Below are positions 52,717 through 60,424 of a stretch of DNA of 64,000 nt, piece by piece (position 1 is the stretch's first letter; the number at the start of each line of letters is the position of its first letter). The translations under genes were made by a program, and so were the position numbers. Origin of the DNA: Mycobacterium dioxanotrophicus. GTDB taxonomy: Bacteria; Actinomycetota; Actinomycetes; Mycobacteriales; Mycobacteriaceae. The notes below the pieces were generated by a model. The model had not been told where the DNA came from and searched no databases. It was given only the letters and a program-made list of their open reading frames with translations. Where the stretch lies: the NCBI RefSeq assembly GCF_002157835.1, contig NZ_CP020809.1:4278001-4342000 (forward strand), written 5' to 3'.

Positions 52717-54395
52717 CAGCTACCCGCATTCCGCTTGTGGCCGTTGATGACGATAGATCCGACTGCGGAGGTTTTGTCGATGTTCTCAACGCTGTCCGGA
52801 TTGTCGGCACCACCAATTCCGGAGCTCACCTGATCCTTGCCCAGCGGCGGCCGCGTGCTGGCGGTGATCGTCATCGACATCTCCCGCGTGCTGATCGGAG
52901 GGTCCGTCGGAAACTGCTTACAGACCCCGGGCCGGGTGGGGTTGATCTCTTGGGGGAACGCTTGCCCGCCCATTCGCCACGTGACCGCGGTGACCAGTCG
53001 GTGGCGGGCCCATTCGTCACGACCGTCGGGTGCCACGTAGTCCCACCCCGGCACGAGGCAGATCGAGGTGATCACCACCTCCGTGTTAAAGGTGATGTTG
53101 AGGACGTTGAGGTCGAGTCCGTCTATCCGCAGGCACACCCAAGCGCGGGTCTTGTCCGCAGCGAACGGCGCGACCGCGTCGCTGTCGTTGCCGCAGCTCG
53201 CTGAGACTTTGGCGGGGACCAGAACCTCGTCCACGGGTTCAGGTTCAGGATTCTCTGACTGCAGCGGTGGTGCATCGACTTGGCCCGCCGGCTGCGGTGG
53301 CTCGCCGCGGTTGCCGGCGATCGACGCCACAAACACGGTGACGAGCACGAGTACTGCCACGGTGACACCGGCGCCGAGCAGTAGCTGCTTGCGCCAGCTC
53401 CCCTCTCGGACGCGTTGCAGCTGTTGGCTGATCCGTTCTTTGAGGGGGGTTTCCGGATCGCGGGTCGGCTCGTTCATGTCGTCGGGTGGTTCGGTGGCGT
53501 CCCAGGAGGGAGCGGGATCGTCGACGTCGCGATTGAACACCGCGCCCTGATCCTCTGGGTCCTGCTCGTCGTCATCGCCGGATGCGGGGGGCGCGATTTC
53601 GGCTTGGTCGTCCCACGGCGACGGGGTGCCGGCGAATGCATCGGTAGGTGAGGGCGGCAGTAGGACTGGAGGCGATAGCGACAGCATCGGATCGGGCTCA
53701 TTGCCGTCGACAGGTTCTGGATCAGTGGCGGTGTCCGCGCCACCGCGCACCTCGTTACCTTGTTCATCCGTGTAGTCGTCGGTTTCCGATCCGGTGTAGG
53801 CCAAGTCATCGGGTTCGGTGTGGTTTTCAGCAGCGTCAGTCTCGTCCACATGTTCTCGGTACTCGCGATGATCAGCGCTATCTGAGTACCGTTCGTCGCC
53901 GTCGTCGTCCAGGTGTGCGGTGCCATCGACCGCCGAAAGGCGCTGTGGGCTTGCGGTCTCAGCCTCAGTTGAGGGTGCGACGGTGCGCAGCTCTACGCCG
54001 TCGAGCGGCGGTTCGGTCCGCCATGGTGGCGCCTCGGGGGCTGGTGACTCCGTGATTGCGCCGGCGGGATCGTCGGTAAGCAGGTACCGACGATCAGACC
54101 GCAGCGTCGGTACTGGTGCCGGATCGGCGTCATCAACCGTGAACTCCCCGACGGGGTCACCGAACTCTGTCGCACGGTGCTCAGGCGATGTAGATGTCCG
54201 CGGCATCTTCTCCGCGGCGATCTCGTGGTTGGCGGTCTCGACGGCAGCACGGACTCGCGCCGACAACACGGCGTCAGACGCAATCTCGGTGCCGTCTTCG
54301 GTCACCATGGCCCGCGAAATCGCAGCAGCAACCCGCGTGGCCTCGGGGGCTGGGCGCGAATACGCGTTCAGGAGCGCATCAACGGTGGCGTTCAA
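52716..54395 (-). CDS. Single-pass membrane protein with large acidic cytosolic region
   Basis: A 559-aa protein. An N-terminal helical domain is followed by about 250 residues of acidic low complexity (rich in Asp, Glu, Pro), one transmembrane helix (LLLGAGVTVAVLVLVTVFVA) near residue 345 and a C-terminal extracytoplasmic domain with Cys (SASCGNDS, WVCLRIDG, SICLVPGW, GVCKQFPT). TTG 54395 is the start, with GAGAGGA upstream; frames further upstream would overlap the TcpC gene promoter. Divergent from the TcpC-like gene. A conjugation-pore or ESX-linked role is inferred from position. Confidence 0.68.
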   Translation of the reverse strand: MNATVDALLNAYSRPAPEATRVAAAISRAMVTEDGTEIASDAVLSARVRAAVETANHEIAAEKMPRTSTSPEHRATEFGDPVGEFTVDDADPAPVPTLRSDRRYLLTDDPAGAITESPAPEAPPWRTEPPLDGVELRTVAPSTEAETASPQRLSAVDGTAHLDDDGDERYSDSADHREYREHVDETDAAENHTEPDDLAYTGSETDDYTDEQGNEVRGGADTATDPEPVDGNEPDPMLSLSPPVLLPPSPTDAFAGTPSPWDDQAEIAPPASGDDDEQDPEDQGAVFNRDVDDPAPSWDATEPPDDMNEPTRDPETPLKERISQQLQRVREGSWRKQLLLGAGVTVAVLVLVTVFVASIAGNRGEPPQPAGQVDAPPLQSENPEPEPVDEVLVPAKVSASCGNDSDAVAPFAADKTRAWVCLRIDGLDLNVLNITFNTEVVITSICLVPGWDYVAPDGRDEWARHRLVTAVTWRMGGQAFPQEINPTRPGVCKQFPTDPPISTREMSMTITASTRPPLGKDQVSSGIGGADNPDSVENIDKTSAVGSIVINGHKRNAGS

Positions 54396-54522
54396 CAGAA
54401 GTGGTCCTCTCTCTGTCCGCGCCGGAGGCGTCCCAGGGCCGTAGCGCGCAGCTACCGTACGGCCGCTACCAGGTCGCGAGCCTCGCGCGGCGCGACCTGC
54501 GAATTGGAAAGGACTCAGCGGG

Positions 54523-55449
54523 ATGGCCCGATTGCTGTCGAATGTGCGCAAGCTCAAAGACCTGTCACAGTGGAAGCCCAGGGCGCGGGAACGTGCCATG
54601 GTGTTCTCGATGATCAGCGGCCCGCTGGCGTTGTGCCTCGTGCTGGTGATGGTGGTACTGACAGCGGTGATCTTGGCGCGTCTGCCCAAGCCGGTGAACA
54701 CCTACTCGGCGATCACCGACGTCACCCGGGTGCAGAACTACGCGCGCAACGCTCTCCTGCTGTGGATGGGCGGTTCCGAGTCGGCGAAAAAGGCGCTGCT
54801 GTCGCGGTCATTGGCATCGCCGTCGATCGAATTGTCGGAGGTGCCGTTCGAAGTGCGCTCTATCGACCCGTCCGACATCATCCGCTGGCAAGGCTCCGAC
54901 GCGGTGCTGTGGCAGGCGACGTTCGCGGTGACGTTTGTGGCTCCCGGAGTCGGCGCAGCCCAGATCAACCGCTACGCGGTGACAGTCATCGAACACGACA
55001 CCGACTACCAGCTGTTGATGTGGCCGTCCATCGTCAACGTCGACACCACTCCGTTCAAAGTGGCGAGCAAGTACACGGTGCCGGTTGATACGAAAAGCTC
55101 ACTGTCGGAATCGTTGGGCCGGTTCGTGACCGCGTACCTGACCTCCACCGGCAACGCCACGTCGCTCGGGCAGTTCGTCTCGTCTAAGTTCTCGGGATCG
55201 GCGATCACCGACAGCCCCTATTCGACGGCCACTATCGAATCAAGCTGGGCGGCCTCAGATTCGGTTCCGGTGTCCACCGCCAAGCCGGGAGACACCCTCA
55301 AAGTCCTGGTGCGGGTAAAGGCCGCGGCTTCGATCAAGACGTGGTCGATCATGGACCTGGCGCTACGGGTGTCCCTGGGCACGAACAACGTGTGGCTGGT
55401 AGACGGAATCGATGCCCCGGTCGGGTGGGGAGCGATCACCCCACAATAG
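54523..55449 (+). CDS. TcpC-family conjugative transfer protein
   Basis: A 308-aa bitopic protein. A basic N-terminus and one transmembrane helix (ISGPLALCLVLVMVVLTAVI, about residues 31-50) are followed by two NTF2-like extracytoplasmic domains, as in TcpC/VirB8 of Gram-positive conjugation systems. Divergent from the acidic membrane protein. The start ATG 54523 has GGAAAGGA upstream. It would scaffold the transfer channel. Confidence 0.8.
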   Translation: MARLLSNVRKLKDLSQWKPRARERAMVFSMISGPLALCLVLVMVVLTAVILARLPKPVNTYSAITDVTRVQNYARNALLLWMGGSESAKKALLSRSLASPSIELSEVPFEVRSIDPSDIIRWQGSDAVLWQATFAVTFVAPGVGAAQINRYAVTVIEHDTDYQLLMWPSIVNVDTTPFKVASKYTVPVDTKSSLSESLGRFVTAYLTSTGNATSLGQFVSSKFSGSAITDSPYSTATIESSWAASDSVPVSTAKPGDTLKVLVRVKAAASIKTWSIMDLALRVSLGTNNVWLVDGIDAPVGWGAITPQ

Positions 55450-55488
55450 TTTTTCGACCAAGCAACGGAGGACGTGACAAGTTGAGTG

Positions 55489-55519
55489 TTGACGGCAGTG
55501 CGGCAAACATAGCTATAGT
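55489..55519 (+). promoter_or_regulatory. Candidate sigma-A promoter
   Basis: TTGACG at 55,489-55,494 and TATAGT at 55,514-55,519 with a 19-nt spacer, 37 bp before the next start. The word GGAGGACGTGACA lies just upstream at 55,467. Good candidate for a separate transcript of the following gene. Confidence 0.5.
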
Positions 55520-55555
55520 TGCTGTATCGAACTTTTGTCCGAGAGGAGGTGTCCC

Positions 55556-55873
55556 ATGGCTCAGCGCGAAGAAGACGTCGTGTACGTGAAAACCGTCGCG
55601 ACCGGGTCGATGGAGCCGGTCACCATCTCGCAGTGGACGAACCACGGCTTCAACGCGCTGATCCGAGATGCCATGGCACTCTTCGCGTCGACGAAGGGCG
55701 GCACCCTGAGCATCACGGGCACTCCGGAGTACGGCCGGGTCACCGTGGCCATGCGCGGTGAATGCCTCATGGACATGGTCTGGGGCAGGATGACCGCCGC
55801 GGAGGCACATGGTGACATTGCGCATATCCGCCGCCCCGAGCGGGTTCCTGGAGCCGCTGCCTCCGCAGGCTAA
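55556..55873 (+). CDS. Hypothetical 105-aa protein
   Basis: ATG 55556 follows an ideal GAGAGGAGG. A beta-strand-rich small soluble protein (TGTPEYGRVTVAMRGECLMD). It sits between TcpC and an opposing gene. No domain known. Confidence 0.65.
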   Translation: MAQREEDVVYVKTVATGSMEPVTISQWTNHGFNALIRDAMALFASTKGGTLSITGTPEYGRVTVAMRGECLMDMVWGRMTAAEAHGDIAHIRRPERVPGAAASAG

Positions 55874-55889
55874 TCCAGCACCAGTGGTG

Positions 55890-56705
55890 TCAACCGGCCA
55901 TTGCCGCGGGGCCGGCATCGCCGTCCAGCCCGGACATGGCCCCGGCACCATCGTCATCGTTGTCGGCGGTAAACGGTCCAACGTCTTTGAGCGCGGCGAT
56001 GCGCTGCACGATCGGATCGGTAATCACCTCAGCAATCTGTGAGATGCGCTGTTGGGCTGCTTTGATCCTGCCGAACTCGGCGACGTCGATGACGGTGGTG
56101 AAGGTGTCAAGGTTCTCCCGAATCACCCGGTGCATGTGTGGTCCGGTGGTCGCGGCCATGAGGTCCAGGCCGCGCACGCCGGCGTGGTTGGACGAGAACT
56201 GGCTGGGCGCATTCGGGGCTGCTTTGGTCTGGTGTCCGCCTGCCTTCAAATCGATCGCACGCATCATCCCCCGGCTGATTTCGAAGTCGTGCATGGCGTG
56301 ATGTGCGCCGCCGAACTGCGCACGCATCCGCGCACTGTCGGTGTTGCGGAAAGCCACAGTCACGGTGTCGTGCGGCTGCACCGACATCGGCATGTCCGAG
56401 GTCGAGAAGCCGTGACTTGGAGCCCGCGTGGTGTCGATAGCCACCCGGCCCCACACCGCTGAGTCATGTGTCAACCGCACCCAGCCCGCCGTAGGCACGT
56501 CGACGATTCGCAGGAACGTCGAGACCTCTGACAACACCCACAGCGCGTTGGGCACATCGAGGTTGCACCAGACTGTCGAGCCCGGGCCGATCACCCCGAA
56601 CTCGTAGAGGTCGACGACTTGAGTCACCACGGCTGGCCCGGCCGATGCCGGGGTACCAGGCCGAATGAAAGCGTGCACAGTGACGCCTGTATCTGCGTGG
56701 TTCAT
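55890..56705 (-). CDS. Hypothetical 271-aa protein opposing the T4SS genes
   Basis: A soluble alpha/beta protein with a Thr/His-rich middle and an acidic tail (DNDDDGAGAMSGLDGD). ATG 56705 is the first Met of a plausible fold (MNHADTGVTVHAFIRP); the ribosome site is weak. It converges on the preceding gene with a 16-bp gap. No domain recognised; might be an ESX-substrate or surface protein. Confidence 0.55.
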   Translation of the reverse strand: MNHADTGVTVHAFIRPGTPASAGPAVVTQVVDLYEFGVIGPGSTVWCNLDVPNALWVLSEVSTFLRIVDVPTAGWVRLTHDSAVWGRVAIDTTRAPSHGFSTSDMPMSVQPHDTVTVAFRNTDSARMRAQFGGAHHAMHDFEISRGMMRAIDLKAGGHQTKAAPNAPSQFSSNHAGVRGLDLMAATTGPHMHRVIRENLDTFTTVIDVAEFGRIKAAQQRISQIAEVITDPIVQRIAALKDVGPFTADNDDDGAGAMSGLDGDAGPAAMAG

Positions 56706-57032
56706 GCGCGCACCGTAGCTCTGTTCGTAGCACGACACGGCGTGCGCCACGAGTTGGCGACCTGCACGTATTGCGTGCTGTATTGCCGTCTGTGGTATCG
56801 GGTATATCGGTGCCTGTATGCGGGCCTGTGTCGGATGTCGTAGTGACTCCCGTATCGCAGGTTGTAGCTCGGTGCCGCAATCGTCTTCCACACACATACG
56901 CGCACATGGGTGTGTATATGTGCTGGCGCCCTGCCGCCCCGTGCAACCCGCGCCGCGGTCGTTGTTGACAACTGTTGCGTATCAGCCTGTCCCCGAACAC
57001 ACGGCACCTGACTATTCGGGGAAAGGGCACTC
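56706..57032. other. 327-bp interval with GTATYG repeats and a TTGACA element
   Basis: GTATTG or GTATCG-type words recur at 56,768, 56,780, 56,795, 56,802 and 56,852. A consensus TTGACA lies at 56,965-56,970, without a clear -10 box. It should carry the promoter of the downstream T4SS genes (ribosome site GGGGAAAGG at 57,016) and of the opposing gene. Confidence 0.42.
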
Positions 57033-57320
57033 ATGATCTTCACCGCCGCGCAGAGCGTCATCTACAGGGCCGATCTGGTCGACCCCACCAGCGACGGCAT
57101 CCTCACCACCCTCGTGAACTTCGGCCTGGCCGCACTCATGGTGCTCGCGGTTCTCGTCGGCGGTTGGCAGGCCTTCAACGTGTGGATGGCGAAGAAAGGC
57201 GCCGCTGCACACATGGAACTGCGCACCGTTGTCTTCGGCGTGCTACTCGTCGAGATGATCCTGGGCGGCATCATGTGGCTTGCCAACTACGGCACCGGAC
57301 TGCTGGACAACTTCCGGTGA
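57033..57320 (+). CDS. Small two-helix membrane protein of the transfer operon
   Basis: A 95-aa protein with hydrophobic helices at about 28-45 and 66-86 and a short amphipathic N-terminus. The size and position before VirB3/VirB4-like genes fit a VirB2/pilin-like or TrbC-like subunit. ATG 57033 has GGGGAAAGG upstream. IS21 copy B is inserted 43 bp beyond its stop. Confidence 0.68.
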   Translation: MIFTAAQSVIYRADLVDPTSDGILTTLVNFGLAALMVLAVLVGGWQAFNVWMAKKGAAAHMELRTVVFGVLLVEMILGGIMWLANYGTGLLDNFR

Positions 57321-57510
57321 CGCGCACCGGTTGCCGCGGCCTCGCCGGCACACGGGGTGGCGTTGATGGCGCTAAGTGAAAGTGCTCAGTCTCGCTAATT
57401 GAAAGTGCCCAGTTGGCAGCGGTGGTTCGGCGTGTCGTCGGACTGCTTGTCGGGGTTCTGCTCATCGTCAGCGGAGTTGTGTTTCCGCTGATGAATGGGA
57501 GGGCCGTCGT

Positions 57511-58872
57511 TTGCTGTCGCTGGAGGGTGATGTGGAAGCGCATGCGCTTCGGGAGCAGGGTTGGTCGATATCGGCGATCGCTCGCCATCTCGGGATCAAT
57601 CGCCGAACCGTTCGGGCCTATCTGGCTGGGGAACGAGTACCCGGGCAACGCCAACGCTCTGAACCGCTGGTGATCGATCCGTTCGTCGAGTACTGCCGGA
57701 TCCGCCTGGCTGACGATCCGCACCTGTGGGCCTCAACCCTGTTCGACGAACTCGTCGAGCTAGGTTTTACCGGCTCGTATCCGTCGCTGACCCTGGCAAT
57801 CCGAAACCTGGGGCTGCGACCGCATTGCGAGCCGTGTCAGTCGGTCAAGGGCCGCGACGTCGCGGTCATCGATCATCCGCCCGGGGTCGAGACTCAGTGG
57901 GACTGGGTCGAGCTGCCCGATCCACCAGCATCGTGGGCGGCTGACCGGCATGCCCACCTGCTGGTCGGGGCGTTGGCCCATTCGAGCCGCTGGCGCGGGG
58001 CGCTGGCCCGGCCGAGGACTTCGCGCACGTCGTGGAAGCGATCGAGGCGGTCAGCATCCGGTTGGGTGGGGTCACCCAGCGGTGGCGGTTCGACCGGATG
58101 GCCACGGTATGTCATCCCGAATCGGGCCGGATCACCGCGGCGTTCGCCGGGTGGCCAAACACTACGCTGTCGCCGTCGATGTGTGCCCGCCACGACGGGG
58201 CAACCGCAAGGGTGTGGTGGAGAAGTCCAATCACGCTGCCGCCCAACGCTGGTGGCGCACCGTCACCGACGACACCACGATCGAGCAAGCCCAGGCGTCG
58301 CTGGACCGGCTGTGCGTGAAGCTCGACGGGCGCCGCCGGCGCCGCGACGGGCAGGCCACCACCGTCGGCGCCCTGGCCGATGCCGAACCACTACGGTCAC
58401 TGCCGACGGGTTCGTATCCGGCCGAGTTGACCGAACACCGCATCGTCACTCCACAAGCGTTGGTGTCCTGGCGGGGCAATCAGTACTCGGTGCCGCCGGG
58501 CTGGCCGGGGCCACGGTGACCGTCACCCACCGCCTGGGCTCTGACACCGTGCAATTGACCACGGCATCGGGAGCCGTTGTTGCCGCGCACCGCCGCGCGG
58601 TCGACGGCAGCGGCGCGGTGGTGCGCGATGCCGGTCACGTCGTCGCGCTCGAACAGGCAGTGCTATCGGGGTTCTCGACGGCCAGGCCTTGCACTCATAA
58701 GACCCGGCGACCGCCCTCGGTGGCCGCCGTTGCCGAGGCCGCGCGGCTGCGTGGTGCCCCGGCGAACGATCCCGCCCAGAAGGTAGTGATCGATCTGGCC
58801 GTCTATGCGGCGACCGCAGCACGGCTATCCGTTGTTCCCCAACACCATCCAACCGAACAGAACCAGGAGTAA
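57511..58872 (+). pseudogene. istA: istA transposase, frameshifted as sequenced (copy B)
   Basis: TTG 57511 with GGAGGG upstream. The N-terminal half is in frame through HVLLVGALAHSSRW-like sequence, then shifts; the DDE C-terminus is split across frames. Relative to copy A one G is missing at the CCGGGTGG site (about 58,150). The 453-codon frame stays open by chance, so it is not a valid protein. Confidence 0.8.
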
Positions 58873-58877
58873 CCCCC

Positions 58878-59686
58878 TTGAGCAAAACCGTCCCACAGAT
58901 GAGCGAAGCCCGCCGATACCAACAACTCCGGGCACATCTGTCCTATCTGAAACTCGGCGACGCAGCCGAAGCGCTACCCCGCATCCTCGATGCCGCCCGC
59001 GCCGAAAACCTGTCCCTGACCGCCGCTTTGGAGCGGCTGTTGGAGATCGAGGTCAACGCCACCGAAGCCCGCCGGCTGACCTCACGGTTGCGGTTCGCCT
59101 GTCTGCCCGAACCCTGGACCATGGCCGATTTCGATTTCGCCGCCCAGCCCGGGGTCGACGCCAAACTGATCAACGACCTGGCCAGTCTGCGCTTCCTCGA
59201 CGACGCGGCCAACGTGCTGTTCGTCGGCCCACCCGGGTCGGCAAGACCATGCTGGCCGTCGCGTTGGCCCGCGGCGCGGTCGAGGCCGGCCACCGGGTGT
59301 ATTTCACCACCGCCGCCGACCTGGCGGCCCGCTGCCACAAAGCCGCCCTGGAAGGCCGCTGGCACACCTGCATGCGGTTCTTCGCCGGACCGAAACTGTT
59401 GGTGATTGACGAACTTGGCTACCTTCCGCTGCCCGGCGATGGGGCATCCGCGTTGTTCCAGGTGATCAACCAACGGTATCTGAAGTCGAGTACGATTCTG
59501 ACAACCAATGTTGGGATCGCTGACTGGGCAACCGCTTTCGGAGACGCCACCGTCGCAGCCGCCATGTTGGACAGGCTACTGCACCGCGCCACCGTGGTCG
59601 GTATCGACGGACCCAGCTACCGGCTGCGCAACCACCAAGCCACCGCCGAAACGATGCGTAAGGCGGTCGCCGCCCATGTCAGCTGA
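58878..59686 (+). pseudogene. istB: istB helper ATPase, frameshifted as sequenced (copy B)
   Basis: TTG 58878 after AGGAG. The frame is intact through the N-terminal half that is broken in copy A, but breaks inside Walker A (FVGPPG) near 59,237, where one G is missing relative to copy A. Combining the good halves of both copies gives one complete IstB. Confidence 0.82.
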
Positions 59687-59975
59687 GACCCGTTCCTGCC
59701 AAGCCTGCTGGACCGAATTCACCGCCACCACACCGACCAAGATCTACTGCTCAGACCGCTGCCGCAAACACGCCTGGGAGCAACGCAAACACAGCGACAC
59801 CGCCGCCACCGTCACCGAGGCCCGGCCACCCGCCCCACAGCCGGCCGCCACCCGTTCCTGCCCGCATTGCGGCGAACCCATCACCATCGTCGCTTTGCTG
59901 ACCACTCCAGAAGCTGCCCGCCCCAGCACCCCCGGCGACGGCACAATCGTTCCCCTGCAACGACGAACCTGCTAA
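59676..59975 (+). CDS. IS21 accessory zinc-ribbon protein (ORF3), copy B
   Basis: Identical in reading to the copy A protein (99 aa; CQACWTEF, CSDRCRKH, CPHCGEP). Its start overlaps the end of istB. Intact in both copies while istA and istB show breaks. Confidence 0.68.
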   Translation: MSAETRSCQACWTEFTATTPTKIYCSDRCRKHAWEQRKHSDTAATVTEARPPAPQPAATRSCPHCGEPITIVALLTTPEAARPSTPGDGTIVPLQRRTC

Positions 59976-60086
59976 CCTTAGCCACTCAAGCCAACTGGGC
60001 AATTTCGCTTAGCATCTCTGGGCAGTCTTCTTTAGCGCCATCAGCGTAGGCGGTCCGGAGGTTCCTGTACGCGGAGGCCATGCCTG

Positions 60087-60401
60087 ATGCGTCCCTTCAG
60101 GATCTTCAACGATGTCAAAGGCGTGCGCATGGTGGCCAAAATCGGCGGGGTGCGCATGGGCCCATTCGCGGTCATCGCCATCCTTCTGTTGATGGCCTGC
60201 GCGCTCATCGTCGTCATGGTTGCCAACCCGTTGATCGCCGCGGCCGTCTTCGCCGCCGGGTTCGTCGCAGTCAGTGTCTACGTCGCGATCTTGACCCGCA
60301 TCGACAACACCGGAGTGCTCTCCGAATTGACCGCACTCTCCCTGCTGCGACGTGGACTCAGCCACCGGCACAGCGCCAACTTCGACCTCCCCGGCATCTG
60401 A
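60087..60401 (+). CDS. VirB3/PrgI-like small membrane protein
   Basis: A 104-aa protein with two close hydrophobic helices (about 25-47 and 49-69) and a basic N-terminus (FRIFNDVKGVRM). Such two-helix proteins immediately precede VirB4 in Gram-positive T4SS operons. GGAGG lies 10 nt before ATG 60087. 23 bp to virB4. Confidence 0.7.
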   Translation: MRPFRIFNDVKGVRMVAKIGGVRMGPFAVIAILLLMACALIVVMVANPLIAAAVFAAGFVAVSVYVAILTRIDNTGVLSELTALSLLRRGLSHRHSANFDLPGI

Positions 60402-60424
60402 GCCGGCCCGGAAGGACACGCACA

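Larger units (their letters stand above)
57364..60043. mobile_element. IS21-family insertion sequence, copy B
   Basis: A 2,680-bp element in forward orientation, inverted relative to copy A. Ends TGATGGCGCTAA and TTAGCGCCATCA; GCGT duplications at 57,360-57,363 and 60,044-60,047. Inner TGCCCAGTTGGC words at 57,406-57,417 and 59,990-60,001 (complement). It separates two parts of the type IV secretion gene set. Confidence 0.92.

Noticed and set aside
57511..58872. 453-codon istA frame as an intact transposase
   Set aside because: Comparison with copy A shows the frame crosses indels and translates different segments out of phase; it stays open only by chance.
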